The notes: generated from the letters alone by a model not told the origin. Counted from the first letter of the stretch, positions 10,259 to 20,500 are shown. The stretch is DNA of 64,000 bases from Ferribacterium limneticum (GCF_020510565.1 NZ_CP075189.1:1472501-1536500); one strand, 5' to 3'. A program made the numbers and translations.

Positions 10259-11410
10259 ATGAACAAAAATACCCGTTTCGGAATCATCGCCATCGCACTT
10301 GCTGGTATGGCTGGCCTGGGCTACTACGCCTACACCGCCAACCGCGCCCCGGCCGCCGGACCAGTCGCGCCGAACGGGGCTCCGGCCAAGCCGGCAGCAG
10401 GTGGAGCTCCGGCCAGCTTTCCGACGGCGGTGGAGGTGGCCCGGGTGGTGGCCAGCGATTTTGCTGATGATGTGGCCGCAGTCGGTACCCTGAAATCGAA
10501 CGAATCCGTCGTGCTGCGCCCCGAAATAGCCGGGCGCGTGGCCTCCATTGGTTTCAAGGATGGCGCCATCGTGGCCAAGGGAACGGTGCTGGTTGTCTTC
10601 GATGCAGCGATCCAGGACGCCGAATTGCTGCAGGCCCGGGCCAATCTGGCATTGGCCAAAAGCAGCTATGAGCGCAACGTTGAACTGGTCGGCAAGAAAT
10701 TCCTGAGCCAGCAGGCACTCGACAGCTCGTCAGCAACGCTCAAGGTGCAGGAGGCCGCCGTTCAGCTGGCCGAGGCCAAGGCCGCCAGGATGCGCATCAA
10801 GGCGCCATTCACCGGCATGGTCGGCCTGCGCAATGTCAGCGTCGGCGATTACCTCAAGGACGGTCAGGATCTCATCAACATCGAGGATGTCGCCACCTTG
10901 CGCGTCGATTTCAAGCTGCCGGAAAACTATCTCGGCCGCATCAGCAAGGGTCAGAGCGTCGAGGTGGTGAGCGATGCTCTGCCCAGCGAGCGCTTCAAGG
11001 CCGTGCTCGACGCCATTGACCCGCTGGTCGATCAGAACGGCCGCTCGATTTCAGCCCGCGCCCGGCTCGACAACGCCAAGGGCAAGCTGCGGCCCGGCAT
11101 GTTCGTTCGCGTTCGTCTACTCTTCGGCGAGCGCAAGGCCGTGCTCATGGTGCCCGAACAGGCCATCGTGCCGGGCGGTCACCCGGCGGTGTTCAAGGTG
11201 GTCGACGGCAAGGTCAGCCTGGTCAAGGTCAAGCTTGGGGTGCGGCGGACGGCGCAGGTTGAAGTCGTGGAAGGATTGGCGGCTGGCGATCTGGTCGTGA
11301 CGGCCGGCCAGTTGAAGCTGCGCGAAGGTGCTGCGGTGCGTCCGGTTGGTGAAGGCACGCCAGCTGCGGCGCCGCAGGCGGCGGTAGGCGGGACGGCGGC
11401 CGGCAAATGA
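10259..11410 (+). CDS. RND efflux periplasmic adaptor subunit (MFP family)
   Basis: 383-aa membrane fusion protein. The N-terminus anchors in the inner membrane (FGIIAIALAGMAGLGYYAY), followed by a Pro/Ala-rich linker, the lipoyl half motifs (RPEIAGRVASIGFKDGAIVAKG and APFTGMVGLRNVSVGDYL), a helical hairpin and a beta-barrel. It links the inner-membrane pump to an outer-membrane channel. Its stop overlaps the pump gene by ATGA. No TolC-type gene is nearby, so an unlinked channel is presumed. Confidence 0.9.
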   Translation: MNKNTRFGIIAIALAGMAGLGYYAYTANRAPAAGPVAPNGAPAKPAAGGAPASFPTAVEVARVVASDFADDVAAVGTLKSNESVVLRPEIAGRVASIGFKDGAIVAKGTVLVVFDAAIQDAELLQARANLALAKSSYERNVELVGKKFLSQQALDSSSATLKVQEAAVQLAEAKAARMRIKAPFTGMVGLRNVSVGDYLKDGQDLINIEDVATLRVDFKLPENYLGRISKGQSVEVVSDALPSERFKAVLDAIDPLVDQNGRSISARARLDNAKGKLRPGMFVRVRLLFGERKAVLMVPEQAIVPGGHPAVFKVVDGKVSLVKVKLGVRRTAQVEVVEGLAAGDLVVTAGQLKLREGAAVRPVGEGTPAAAPQAAVGGTAAGK

Positions 11411-14400
11411 AAGTTTCCGAGATCTGCATCAAGCGGCCGGTCTTCGCGACCGTGCTGTCGCTGGTCATCATGCTGCTCGGCATCGTTTCCTACGACCGGC
11501 TGCCGGTGCGCGAGTACCCAAAGATCGATGAACCGGTGGTCACGGTCAACACGAACTATCGCGGCGCCTCGGCCGAGATCATCGAGTCGCAGGTAACCAA
11601 ACCGCTGGAGGATTCGCTGGCCGGGATCGAAGGTGTGGAAGTGATCACTTCCATTTCGCGGGCCGAAAGCAGCCAGATTTCGGTGCGCTTCAAGCTCGAA
11701 CGAGCGCCCGATTCGGCGGCTTCCGATGTCCGCGACCGGGTTTCCCGCGTCCGTAACAAACTGCCGGATGAGGTCGACGAGCCGGTCATCGCCAAGGTCG
11801 AGGCCGATGCCAATCCGGTGATCTGGATCGCTTTTTCATCCGACAAACATTCGGCGCTGGAAGTGACCGACGTCGCCACGCGCATCGTCAAGCCGCGCCT
11901 GCAGACCTTGCCCGGCGCGGCCGATGTGCGCGTTTTCGGCGACCGCAAGTTCGCCATGCGCATCTGGCTCGACAAGCAGCGGCTGGCGGCTTACCAGCTG
12001 ACGCCGGCCGATGTCGAGGATGCCTTGCGCAAGCAGAATGTCGAGGTGCCGGCCGGCCGTATCGAAAGCCGCGAACGCGAGTTTTCCGTGGTGGCCAATA
12101 CCGACCTCAAGACGACCGAGGAATTCGGGGCGGTCATCGTCAAGACGGTGAACGGCTATCCGATCCGTATCAACGATCTTGGTCGGGTCGAGATCGGGGC
12201 CGCATCGGAGCGTAGCTCCGTGCGTTTCAAAGGGCGCTCGGCTGTGGCCCTCGGCGTCATCAAGCAGGCGACGGCTAACCCGCTCGAACTGTCGAAAGCG
12301 CTGCGTGCCGAGTTGCCGAAAATCACCAGCGAACTGCCGGAAGGCATGAGCGCCAATCTGTCCTACGATTCGTCAGTGTTCATCGACCGCTCGATCGAGT
12401 CGGTGTTCAAGACCATCGGCGAGGCCATCCTGCTCGTGCTCGCCATCATCTTCTTCTTCCTGCGCAATGTTCGGGCGACGCTGATTCCGCTGGTCACCAT
12501 CCCGGTGTCGCTGATCGGTGCCTTCGGCATCATGTTTGCGCTTGGTTTCACGATCAATACGCTGACCCTGCTCGCGCTGGTCCTGGCTATCGGCCTCGTC
12601 GTCGATGACGCCATCGTCATGCTGGAGAACATCTTCCGTCACATCGAGGAGGGCATGCCGCGCATGCAGGCGGCGCTGCAGGGTTCGAAGGAAATCGGCT
12701 TCGCGGTGGTCGCCATGACGCTGACGCTGGCCGCGGTCTATGCCCCGGTGGCGTTCATGACCGGGCGCACCGGCAAACTGTTCATCGAATTCGCCCTTAC
12801 CCTGGCCGGCGCCGTACTGGTCTCCGGTTTCGTCGCGCTGACCCTGTCGCCGATGATGTGCTCGGTCCTGCTCAAGCACGAGGAAAAGCACGGCAAGGTC
12901 TTCCTGATGGTTGAAGGCTTCCTGAACTGGCTCAACGCCGGCTACAAGCGAGTGCTGACCGCTTCGCTCAACCGCCGCTGGATCGTGCTCGTCGGTTTCG
13001 TCCTCGTCGCTGCCTCCTGCGGCGTTCTGCTCAAGGCGCTCAAGTCCGAACTGGCGCCGGTCGAGGATCGCGGCATCATTTTCGGCATGTTCCTCGGGCC
13101 CGAAGGCGCGACGCTCGATTACACCGAGAAATATGCGCGCCAGATCGAGGCCATTTACAGCCAGACCAAGGATGCCGAACGTTATTTCGTCGTGGCCGGC
13201 AACCCGACGGTGAGCCAGGGGATTTCCATTCTCGGCCTGACCGACTGGAACGATCGCAGCCGTCGTTCGCCGGAAATCGCCAAGGAGCTGTTCCCCAAAT
13301 TCGGCAGCATTCCCGGTGTCATGGCCTTCCCGATCACGCCGCCGTCGCTCGGCCAGAGCCCGCGTGAGCGGCCGGTCAATTTCGTCGTCGTCACCGCCGC
13401 GCCCTACGAGGAACTGCAGAAAGTGACCGGCGAGATCCTGGCCGAAGTGGCGAAGAACCCGTCGCTGACCAACGTCGATACCGACCTCAAGCTCAACAAA
13501 CCCGAGCTGTCGGTCGACGTCAAGCGTGACAAGGCGGCCGACATGGGCGTGCCGGTCGAGACCATCGGGCGGACGCTGGAAACTTTCCTCGGAGGCCGGC
13601 AGGTCACGCGTTTCAAGCGCGATGGCGAGCAATACGACGTGATCGTCCAGGTTGCCGAAGTCGAGCGGCGCAATCCCGAGGACATCCGTGACATCTACGT
13701 GCGGGGCCGCGATGGCGCCATGATTTCGCTGGAAAATCTGGTCGATGTCAAAGAGACGATCAGCCCGCGCGAACTGAACCACTTCGGCCAGCGCCGCGCC
13801 GTGACGATTACCGCCAATCTGGCGCCGGGCTACACGCTAGGCGAGGCGCTGACTTTCATGGATGGCGTTGCCAACCAGGTGCTGAAACCGGGCTACGCCG
13901 CCGACTACAACGGCCAGTCGCGTGAATTCCGGCAATCGTCGTCGTCGCTGGCCTTCACCTTCGGCCTGGCGCTGGCTTTCATTTACCTGGTGCTGGCCGC
14001 CCAGTTCGAGAGCTTCCGCGACCCCTTCATCATCATGCTGACCGTGCCGCTGTCGATGGCCGGCGCGCTCCTCGCCCTCTGGCTGAGCGGCGGCACGCTC
14101 AACGTTTACAGCCAGATCGGCCTGGTTACGTTGGTCGGCCTGATCACCAAGCACGGCATCCTGATCGTCGAATTCGCCAACCAGTTGCAGGAAAAGGGCA
14201 TGACGATCAAGGAGGCGGTCATCGAGTCATCCTTCCTGCGCCTGCGGCCGATTTTGATGACGACTGGCGCCATGGTGCTCGGCGCCGTGCCGCTGGCCTT
14301 CAGTACCGGGGCGGGCGCCGAGTCGCGGCAGCAGATCGGCTGGGTCATCGTCGGCGGCCTGCTGCTCGGCACCTTCTTCACGCTGTTCGTGGTGCCGACG

Positions 14401-14445
14401 GTGTATTCACTACTGGCAGCGCGCAAGGAGCAGATCGAAGCCTGA
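11407..14445 (+). CDS. RND efflux transporter permease (HAE1/AcrB family)
   Basis: 1012-aa inner-membrane proton-driven exporter with the usual 12 membrane segments and two large periplasmic loops. The proton-relay Asp pair is in LVVDDAIVMLENIFRHIEEG in TM4, and the TM10 Lys region is LITKHGILIVEFANQ. The N-terminus MKVSEICIKRPVFATVLSLVIMLLG is typical of MdtB/MexF-like single-pump systems. Substrate cannot be inferred. Coupled to the adaptor gene upstream and convergent with miaA. Confidence 0.93.
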   Translation: MKVSEICIKRPVFATVLSLVIMLLGIVSYDRLPVREYPKIDEPVVTVNTNYRGASAEIIESQVTKPLEDSLAGIEGVEVITSISRAESSQISVRFKLERAPDSAASDVRDRVSRVRNKLPDEVDEPVIAKVEADANPVIWIAFSSDKHSALEVTDVATRIVKPRLQTLPGAADVRVFGDRKFAMRIWLDKQRLAAYQLTPADVEDALRKQNVEVPAGRIESREREFSVVANTDLKTTEEFGAVIVKTVNGYPIRINDLGRVEIGAASERSSVRFKGRSAVALGVIKQATANPLELSKALRAELPKITSELPEGMSANLSYDSSVFIDRSIESVFKTIGEAILLVLAIIFFFLRNVRATLIPLVTIPVSLIGAFGIMFALGFTINTLTLLALVLAIGLVVDDAIVMLENIFRHIEEGMPRMQAALQGSKEIGFAVVAMTLTLAAVYAPVAFMTGRTGKLFIEFALTLAGAVLVSGFVALTLSPMMCSVLLKHEEKHGKVFLMVEGFLNWLNAGYKRVLTASLNRRWIVLVGFVLVAASCGVLLKALKSELAPVEDRGIIFGMFLGPEGATLDYTEKYARQIEAIYSQTKDAERYFVVAGNPTVSQGISILGLTDWNDRSRRSPEIAKELFPKFGSIPGVMAFPITPPSLGQSPRERPVNFVVVTAAPYEELQKVTGEILAEVAKNPSLTNVDTDLKLNKPELSVDVKRDKAADMGVPVETIGRTLETFLGGRQVTRFKRDGEQYDVIVQVAEVERRNPEDIRDIYVRGRDGAMISLENLVDVKETISPRELNHFGQRRAVTITANLAPGYTLGEALTFMDGVANQVLKPGYAADYNGQSREFRQSSSSLAFTFGLALAFIYLVLAAQFESFRDPFIIMLTVPLSMAGALLALWLSGGTLNVYSQIGLVTLVGLITKHGILIVEFANQLQEKGMTIKEAVIESSFLRLRPILMTTGAMVLGAVPLAFSTGAGAESRQQIGWVIVGGLLLGTFFTLFVVPTVYSLLAARKEQIEA

Positions 14446-14471
14446 CGGGCGGCCTCGCACGGCCGAGCGGA

Positions 14472-14514
14472 TATTTCGTTTTTTGGCGTTTTTTCCGGTT
14501 GACCGTAGCAGTCC
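14472..14514 (+). repeat. Dispersed repeat copy between RND pump and miaA
   Basis: TATTTCGTTTTTTGGCGTTT followed by TTTCCGGTTGACCGTAGC. It fills the 74-bp gap between two convergent genes and ends five bases before the miaA stop. Confidence 0.9.
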
Positions 14515-14519
14515 GCCGT

Positions 14520-15464
14520 TCAGGCCGCCAGGAAGCGCGCGGTGCGCTCGGCCACCTGCTCGGTCAGCATCGGGTTCAGGCAATCGAAATTCTCGGCTTC
14601 GAAGGAATTGGTCAGCCAGGTGATCTGGCGTTTGGCCAGTTGGCGTGTCGCGAAAATGCCGCGGTCGCGCAGTTCCTTGAGTGGCAGAGTGCCGTCCTGC
14701 GCCTCCCAAGTCTGCCGGTAGCCGACGCAGCGCATCGAGGGCAGATTGAGGCTCAGCGCGTATTTTTGGCGGAGCAGGCGCACTTCGTCGTCCAGTCCGG
14801 CCAGCAGCATTTCGTCGAAACGGCGGGCGATGCGCTCGTGCAGCACGGCGCGGTCGGAGGGCAGCAGGCCGATGGAGAGCAAATCGTAGGGTGGCTTCTG
14901 TTTTTCGCTTGCGGCCAGCAATTCTGACATCGGCCGGCCGGTCAGCCGGCAGATTTCCAGGGCGCGTTGCAGGCGCTGGCTGTCGGTCGTGTGGAGCCGG
15001 GCGGCGGTCGCCGGGTCGAGCTCGGCCAGCTTGGCGTGCATCGCCGGCCAGCCCTCGGCCGCTGCTTCGGCATCGATTTCAGCACGCAGCGCGGCGTCGG
15101 CCTGCGGCAGGTCGGCCAGGCCGTGCAGCAGGGCGCGGAAATACAACATCGTGCCGCCAACCAGCACAGGGACCTTGCCGGCCTTGGTGATCTCGTCCAT
15201 CGCGGCCAGCGCATCGGCGCGAAAACGGGCGGCGGAGTAGCTTTCCTCCGGCGAGATGAGGTCGATCAGGCGGTGCGGGTAGCGGGCCAGCGTTTTGCGG
15301 TCCGGCTTGGCGGTGCCGACATCCATGTCGCGGAAAACCTGGGCCGAATCAACGCTGATCAGCTCGACCGGAAAGCGGTCGGCCAGCGCCATGGCAACCG
15401 CCGTCTTGCCCGACGCGGTCGGACCCATGATCAGGATGGCAGGCGGCAAGCGGGGTGAGTTCAT
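14520..15464 (-). CDS. miaA: tRNA dimethylallyltransferase
   Basis: 314-aa enzyme that adds a dimethylallyl group to N6 of A37 in tRNAs reading UNN codons. The P-loop GPTASGKTAVA, ISVDSAQVFRDMDVGTAKP, and DSQRLQRALEI motifs are present. The chosen ATG gives MNSPRLPPAILIMGPTASGK; upstream in-frame sequence is not family-like. miaA often follows mutL, but here it is 14 kb away from it. Confidence 0.95.
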   Translation of the reverse strand: MNSPRLPPAILIMGPTASGKTAVAMALADRFPVELISVDSAQVFRDMDVGTAKPDRKTLARYPHRLIDLISPEESYSAARFRADALAAMDEITKAGKVPVLVGGTMLYFRALLHGLADLPQADAALRAEIDAEAAAEGWPAMHAKLAELDPATAARLHTTDSQRLQRALEICRLTGRPMSELLAASEKQKPPYDLLSIGLLPSDRAVLHERIARRFDEMLLAGLDDEVRLLRQKYALSLNLPSMRCVGYRQTWEAQDGTLPLKELRDRGIFATRQLAKRQITWLTNSFEAENFDCLNPMLTEQVAERTARFLAA

Positions 15465-15694
15465 GGCGGCGAATGCTAGCACGCCCGGTGCCGTTCCATC
15501 TCCGGGCAATAGCCAGGTCAGGATAGGCTGGAGGCAGCGAATTGAACCGGTCTCACAAAACACTGATTTTGCTGTTTCTGGTTATTTTTGCTAAAAATGG
15601 ATGATGAGTGGACAGCGCTGTCGCAGTCCGGATAATCAGAACGGCTGCGCTACCTGCAGCGGCGAAGAAAAAACATGAGGAGCATGGAGACAAC

Positions 15695-16846
15695 ATGGCT
15701 ACCGAATCTCCCTTTCGTACCACCCATTCCTGTGCCACTGATGCGCGGCAGGCGGCACGGGAATTTCATGCCGGGGTCGAGCAGCCCGACATGTCGATGG
15801 TCATTTTTTTCTGCTCCAGCGACTATGACCTCGATGCCCTGGCCGACGAACTGAACCAGCTGTTTGGCAGCGTACCCGTGATTGGTTGCACCACGGCCGG
15901 CGAAATCGGCTCTGCCGGCTACCGTGCCCAGAGCCTGTCCGGTGTCAGTTTCGCCGCAGCCGCCGGTACAGTCGCTGCCGGCTGCCTTCCCGACCTGAAG
16001 AATTTCGAAATCGCCCAGGGCCAGGTGTTTGTGCAAGGGCTCCTGCAGCAACTGGACAAGCACGTTTCGAAGGGGAACAGAGCCTTTGCGCTGCTCCTGA
16101 TCGATGGTCTGTCGGTGCGCGAGGAGCCCGTCGTACGTGCCTTGCAGGCGGCCCTGGGGAGCATTCACCTGTGCGGAGGATCGGCCGGCGATGATCTTAA
16201 GTTCGCCAATACCAAGGTCTTCCAGGACGGCGCTTTCCGCGACAACAGCGCCGTTTTGCTACTGGTCAGCACGCCTCTTCCGATCCGTATTTTCAAGACT
16301 CAGCATTTCACCAGCGAAAACGAACGGCTGGTGGTTACCGAAGCCGATGCTACTCAGCGCATCGTCAAGGAAATCAATGGCCTGCCGGCCGCCGAGGAAT
16401 ATGCCCGGGTGCTTGGCGTGACGGTCGACAGTCTCACCCCGGAGCACTTTGCTGCCACCCCGGTGGTGGTCGTCCTCGACGGTACCGACTACGTCCGCTC
16501 AATCCAGAAAGCCAACCCGGATGGCACCCTGACCTTCTTTTGCGCCATCGAGGAAGGGCTGGTCTTGCGCGTGGCGCGCGGCGGCGACATCTACGCCAAC
16601 CTGGAGCAGACTTTTGACAATCTCCGTGAGGAAATCGGGCAGCCAGCGCTGACGCTTGGCTGCGACTGCATCCTGCGCAATCTGGAAATTACCCAGAAGC
16701 AACTCAAGGGGAAAATTGGCGACCTGTTCCAGCGCAACAACACGGTCGGCTTCAGCACCTATGGCGAACAATTTGGCGGCGTCCACGTCAACCAGACCTT
16801 TACCGGCATTGCCATTGGCTCTGCTGCCGAGAGCAAGCATGACTGA
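15695..16846 (+). CDS. FIST-domain sensor protein (NosP-like)
   Basis: 383-aa soluble protein with FIST_N (about residues 30-220: VIGCTTAGEIGSAGYRAQSLSG) followed by FIST_C. Proteins of this architecture next to a histidine kinase are the NosP family, which bind heme and sense nitric oxide, and the partner gene downstream fits NahK. Other FIST proteins may sense amino-acid-like ligands, so the ligand is inferred from context. The ATG is preceded by GGAG; the gene overlaps the kinase gene by 8 bp. Confidence 0.85.
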   Translation: MATESPFRTTHSCATDARQAAREFHAGVEQPDMSMVIFFCSSDYDLDALADELNQLFGSVPVIGCTTAGEIGSAGYRAQSLSGVSFAAAAGTVAAGCLPDLKNFEIAQGQVFVQGLLQQLDKHVSKGNRAFALLLIDGLSVREEPVVRALQAALGSIHLCGGSAGDDLKFANTKVFQDGAFRDNSAVLLLVSTPLPIRIFKTQHFTSENERLVVTEADATQRIVKEINGLPAAEEYARVLGVTVDSLTPEHFAATPVVVVLDGTDYVRSIQKANPDGTLTFFCAIEEGLVLRVARGGDIYANLEQTFDNLREEIGQPALTLGCDCILRNLEITQKQLKGKIGDLFQRNNTVGFSTYGEQFGGVHVNQTFTGIAIGSAAESKHD

Positions 16847-17942
16847 TCCGGTCGCCGCCAACGCCTCGCCGCAGGAAGCAGCGCTGCAGCGCGAAGTCGT
16901 TCGCCTCAACAAGATAGTGACCGCTCTGATGAACCGGGCGGAGCGCGACATGAGCGCCAAAGTCTCGGATTTCAGTGCATTCCAGTCGGGCGTGGCCCTG
17001 GAAAACCAGGTCCGTGAGCGGACCCAGCAACTGGAGGCGGCGCTGCGCGAGAACGAGCGGGTCAATCAGGCGCTGCAAAGCGAAAAGGAGGAGCAGCGCA
17101 TCCTGATCCTCAAACTGGAAGAGGCTCACAACCAGTTGCACCAGTCGGAAAAACTCGCCTCGATCGGTCAGCTCGCGGCCGGCGTGGCCCACGAAATCAA
17201 CAATCCGATCGGTTTCGTCAATTCCAATCTGGGTACGCTCAAAGGCTATGTCGACAAATTGATCAAGCTGATCGAGGATGTCTCGACCACAGTCGAACCG
17301 CTGCTCGCCAATGATTTGGTGGTCAAGAAAAACCTTGAGGAACTGAAGCGCAAGGCCGACCTCGATTTCCTGCGCGAAGACATCGGATGCCTGATTACTG
17401 AATCGATCGACGGCACCACCCGGGTTCGCCGGATCGTCCAGGATTTGCGTGATTTCTCGCGGACCGGTGAAGTTGATATGGAATGGGTTGATCTCCATGC
17501 CGGTCTGGAGAGTACCCTCAACGTCGTCTCCAACGAGATCAAGTACAAGGCCGACGTCGTGCGCGACTACGGTACGCTGCCCCTGGTCGAATGCCGGCCA
17601 TCGCAGATCAATCAGGTCTTCATGAACCTTCTGGTCAACGCAGCCCAGGCCATTGATCAGAAGGGCAGGATCACGCTGAAGAGCGGCTGCGTCGACGACC
17701 AGGTATGGTTTTCTGTCAGCGATACTGGCAGCGGTATTCCGCCCGACATCGTGGCGCGCATTTTCGACCCCTTCTTCACCACCAAGCCGGTCGGCAAGGG
17801 CACCGGCCTAGGCCTTTCCGTCTCCTACGGCATTATCGAAAAACACGGCGGCAAGATCGATGTTGCCAGTCAGCCAGGGCAGGGAACAACCTTTACCGTC
17901 TGGCTCCCGGCTCGCCAACCTGAGGCAAGTCCGGCGGTGTGA
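16839..17942 (+). CDS. Cytosolic histidine kinase partnered with the FIST sensor (NahK-like)
   Basis: 367-aa kinase with no membrane segment. An N-terminal coiled coil (about 20-110) leads to the H-box [22 protein letters not shown] and a HATPase_c domain with N-box [32 protein letters not shown] and [14 protein letters not shown]. It should autophosphorylate in response to the FIST protein encoded just upstream. No response regulator follows, so the phosphate acceptor is elsewhere; in known NosP systems it is an Hpt or a c-di-GMP-linked regulator. Confidence 0.88.
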   Translation: MTDPVAANASPQEAALQREVVRLNKIVTALMNRAERDMSAKVSDFSAFQSGVALENQVRERTQQLEAALRENERVNQALQSEKEEQRILILKLEEAHNQLHQSEKLASIGQLAAGVAHEINNPIGFVNSNLGTLKGYVDKLIKLIEDVSTTVEPLLANDLVVKKNLEELKRKADLDFLREDIGCLITESIDGTTRVRRIVQDLRDFSRTGEVDMEWVDLHAGLESTLNVVSNEIKYKADVVRDYGTLPLVECRPSQINQVFMNLLVNAAQAIDQKGRITLKSGCVDDQVWFSVSDTGSGIPPDIVARIFDPFFTTKPVGKGTGLGLSVSYGIIEKHGGKIDVASQPGQGTTFTVWLPARQPEASPAV

Positions 17943-17974
17943 ATCCGGCTACGCTTCCGACGGCCGACAAGGAT

Positions 17975-18766
17975 TCACGGTGTTTGCCGGGCGCCGCCTG
18001 GCGCCGGAGTGTCGGCCAGTGCAGTTTCCAGATAGGTGACGGCGGCCTGGTAGTCGCCCTGAATTGCTTCCCGCGTGCCGCGTGAAACCCGGCTGAGTGG
18101 CCGCCACTGCGCTTCAGGAACACCCGCCAGCGTCGCGTGCATGCCGATCAACTGGGTGGCGGGAATCGGCATGACGTCGCCCGGTGGCGATTCGAGCGCC
18201 GCACTCATCGTGCCAACATGGGCGGCGAGCAGGAAAAGATGGCGCAGGCGTGGTGAGCCGGCCAGCTCGATACGCCCGGCAACCCCGCTCGGGTCATCTT
18301 CGATGCGCTGGGTCAGACCGCTGAAATCGGCCGCGGTGCGCACCGGCAAACGGCTGACCGGGGCGACACCGAGCAGAGTGGCGGTTTCGTCGAGGCGGCG
18401 AATGTGTGCTTCGACCGGCCGTGCCAACTGCGCCATGATGTCGTCGGGCTGTTGCCCGTAGCCGCCCAGCCACTGGCTCAAGTAGCCGTATTCAAAACCG
18501 AGCAGAAAGACACGCCGGGGAAAGTGCGGGTCGAGTCCGAGCTCGCGTGTCCGTGATTTTTCGGCGATGGTGGCCGCTTCGTCGGCGTAGGTTCGGGCCG
18601 GGTCGTTGACCGTCCAGCCGATGTGGGCCAGTTCGGCCGCGCCCCACATCCAGAATGCCTGAATGCCAAGGTAGAGCAGGGTGATCGCTACGGTCGCCAG
18701 CAGGAAGCGCCAGGGCTCGCGCCAGCCGGCGGGGTGTCTGGTTGTGTCGGGGCGCTGGGTGGTCAT
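17975..18766 (-). CDS. Hypothetical membrane-anchored protein
   Basis: 263-aa protein of unrecognised family. One membrane segment near residues 18-42 (FLLATVAITLLYLGIQAFWMWGAA) leaves a long, probably periplasmic, helical domain of about 220 residues. The start at 18766 gives MTTQRPDTTRHPAG. It is divergent from the membrane/TIR-like gene 18830-20467, with a 63-bp gap that must carry both promoters, so a functional link is possible. Confidence 0.6.
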   Translation of the reverse strand: MTTQRPDTTRHPAGWREPWRFLLATVAITLLYLGIQAFWMWGAAELAHIGWTVNDPARTYADEAATIAEKSRTRELGLDPHFPRRVFLLGFEYGYLSQWLGGYGQQPDDIMAQLARPVEAHIRRLDETATLLGVAPVSRLPVRTAADFSGLTQRIEDDPSGVAGRIELAGSPRLRHLFLLAAHVGTMSAALESPPGDVMPIPATQLIGMHATLAGVPEAQWRPLSRVSRGTREAIQGDYQAAVTYLETALADTPAPGGARQTP

Positions 18767-18829
18767 GACAGTTTCCTGAATATGACATTGGGCGTAGGCT
18801 ACTCCAATTCGGCCCGAGAGGAGCGAGCG

Positions 18830-20467
18830 ATGCATGGCGGCGAACCGAGTGTGCATTTCATCAACAGCGTGCTGGTCACGGTGGTTGTCGCGCTGTTCGT
18901 CCTCTGGCGTTACCGGCTGGCCATCCTGGGCGGCATGCGGCGCGGCGATTCCGCATTTTTGCCTCTGCCGGCTGAGCGTGCGCCGGGCCGGGCCGTGCTG
19001 GCCGACGGCGACATCGCCGCCCGCGAGCAGGCGATGCGCCAACGCGTCGCCGCCGCCTGGTTGCTGACCACGGCCATTTGCAGCCTGCCGATGGCTGTGG
19101 CCTACATGGTCGCCGGCAAAATGAGCGCCTCGCCGACCTATGCGCTGGCGCTGACCTGCAGCTACATGATTGCCGCCTTGCCGATGATTGCCGTCTCGCT
19201 GGCCTGGCCGCCATGGCGCATGGTTATCGCCTTTGTCGTCATGATGCTGAGCTTCGCGGCGCTCTGCCTGCTCGCCGGCATCATCGAACGTAGCCTGCTC
19301 GGCCGGCCCCTGAGCTGGAAAATTCTCGGCCTCGTCCCGTTGTTCTTCGATATCGCCTGGAACCAGCTGTGGATGGCCGGGCTATTCTGGCTGCTGTCCT
19401 GGCCAACCCGGCTGCGCGGCGTCGTGCCGATCACCTTCGCCGCCGTGCTGGTCTTCGCCGCGGCGCCCTTTGCCGGCTCCCGCCTGACTGCCGTGCTCGC
19501 CGCCACCGAGGTCGGCACACCGTGGGTATATACGCTGGGGCTGAATGGCGTTTTCATGCTCATTGCCCTGCCGGTCGGCTGGCTGGCCTGGTTGCGGCTG
19601 GGCAAACTTGCCGCCGATTACGAAGCCAAGCGCTTTTCCGACGCCCAGTTGCTGGCCCGCACCTGGTGGCTCATGCTCGTCGTCACCATCGGTTTCGACA
19701 TCCTGGCCGGTCGCGAGCGCCCGACCTTCGCGCTGCTGCTGGTCGTTGGCGAGATTGTCCTCTTTCCGCTGGTCAATCATTGGGTCATGCGCTGGCTGGG
19801 TGTGGCTAAATTGGCGGCAGCGAAACCGGCGCCAACGCTCCTCCTGCTCCGCGTGTTCGGCTACACCGCCCGCACCGAGCGCTTGTTCGACCGCGTCGCG
19901 TCGCGCTGGCGTCTGCTTGGCCCGGTCACCACGATCGCGGCGCCCGATGTCACCGCCCGCACCATCGATCCCGGCGACTATCTGCGCTGGTTGACCGGAC
20001 GTATTGATGACCTCTTCGTCACCTCGCGCGCCAGTCTCGACGCCAAGCTGGCGAGGCTCGATCTGGCCCCCGATCCTGACGGGCGTTTCCGCATCAACGA
20101 ATTCTGCTGCCGCGACTCGACCTGGCAGGCCACCGTCATCGAACTAATGTTGCGCGCCGACGTCGTGATCATGGACGTGCGCGGCATCAGCGCAGCGCGG
20201 CTGGGCTGCGAGTTTGAACTGCAGCAACTGGCCAAGCGCCTGCCGCCGCAAAGGCTGGTGCTGGTGGTCGATGAAACGACGGAACGCGAACATCTGAAAG
20301 CTGTTTTCGGCCCTACCCTTGAGCAGGTCAGGGTGATCGAAATTCACCGCCGCCGCGATGCTGACCGGGCTTTCGAGGCGCTTGTCGATGCGGCTGGCGG
20401 AGCCGGCTCGCCTCCGGATGCCTGGTCAGCCGGAAAAAAAGATGGCGCAAACCAAGCTGCGCCATGA
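18830..20467 (+). CDS. Polytopic membrane protein with C-terminal TIR-like domain
   Basis: 545 aa. The first 340 residues contain about eight hydrophobic segments. The last 200 form a soluble domain with alternating strands and helices: DYLRWLTGRIDDLFVTSR, ADVVIMDVRGIS, GCEFELQQLAKRLP, RLVLVVDETTE. The core ADVVIMDVRG followed by GCEFEL resembles the layout of TIR-type Rossmann folds, but this is inference. The ATG at 18830 follows an AGGAG site. Its 3' end overlaps the terminator of the convergent PEP-CTERM gene. Confidence 0.65.
   Translation: MHGGEPSVHFINSVLVTVVVALFVLWRYRLAILGGMRRGDSAFLPLPAERAPGRAVLADGDIAAREQAMRQRVAAAWLLTTAICSLPMAVAYMVAGKMSASPTYALALTCSYMIAALPMIAVSLAWPPWRMVIAFVVMMLSFAALCLLAGIIERSLLGRPLSWKILGLVPLFFDIAWNQLWMAGLFWLLSWPTRLRGVVPITFAAVLVFAAAPFAGSRLTAVLAATEVGTPWVYTLGLNGVFMLIALPVGWLAWLRLGKLAADYEAKRFSDAQLLARTWWLMLVVTIGFDILAGRERPTFALLLVVGEIVLFPLVNHWVMRWLGVAKLAAAKPAPTLLLLRVFGYTARTERLFDRVASRWRLLGPVTTIAAPDVTARTIDPGDYLRWLTGRIDDLFVTSRASLDAKLARLDLAPDPDGRFRINEFCCRDSTWQATVIELMLRADVVIMDVRGISAARLGCEFELQQLAKRLPPQRLVLVVDETTEREHLKAVFGPTLEQVRVIEIHRRRDADRAFEALVDAAGGAGSPPDAWSAGKKDGANQAAP
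20434..20465 (-). terminator. Rho-independent terminator for the PEP-CTERM gene
   Basis: Perfect 8-bp arms ATGGCGCA/TGCGCCAT with an 8-base loop, followed on the minus strand by seven T. It lies inside the last codons of the plus-strand gene. Confidence 0.8.
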
Positions 20468-20500
20468 TCAGTTGTCCGTCGCTTGGCGGCGGACTTGGCT

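Noticed and set aside
12373..13782. 469-aa open frame antisense to the RND permease gene
   Set aside because: Low-complexity His/Asp/Arg-rich product typical of antisense frames in GC-rich DNA.
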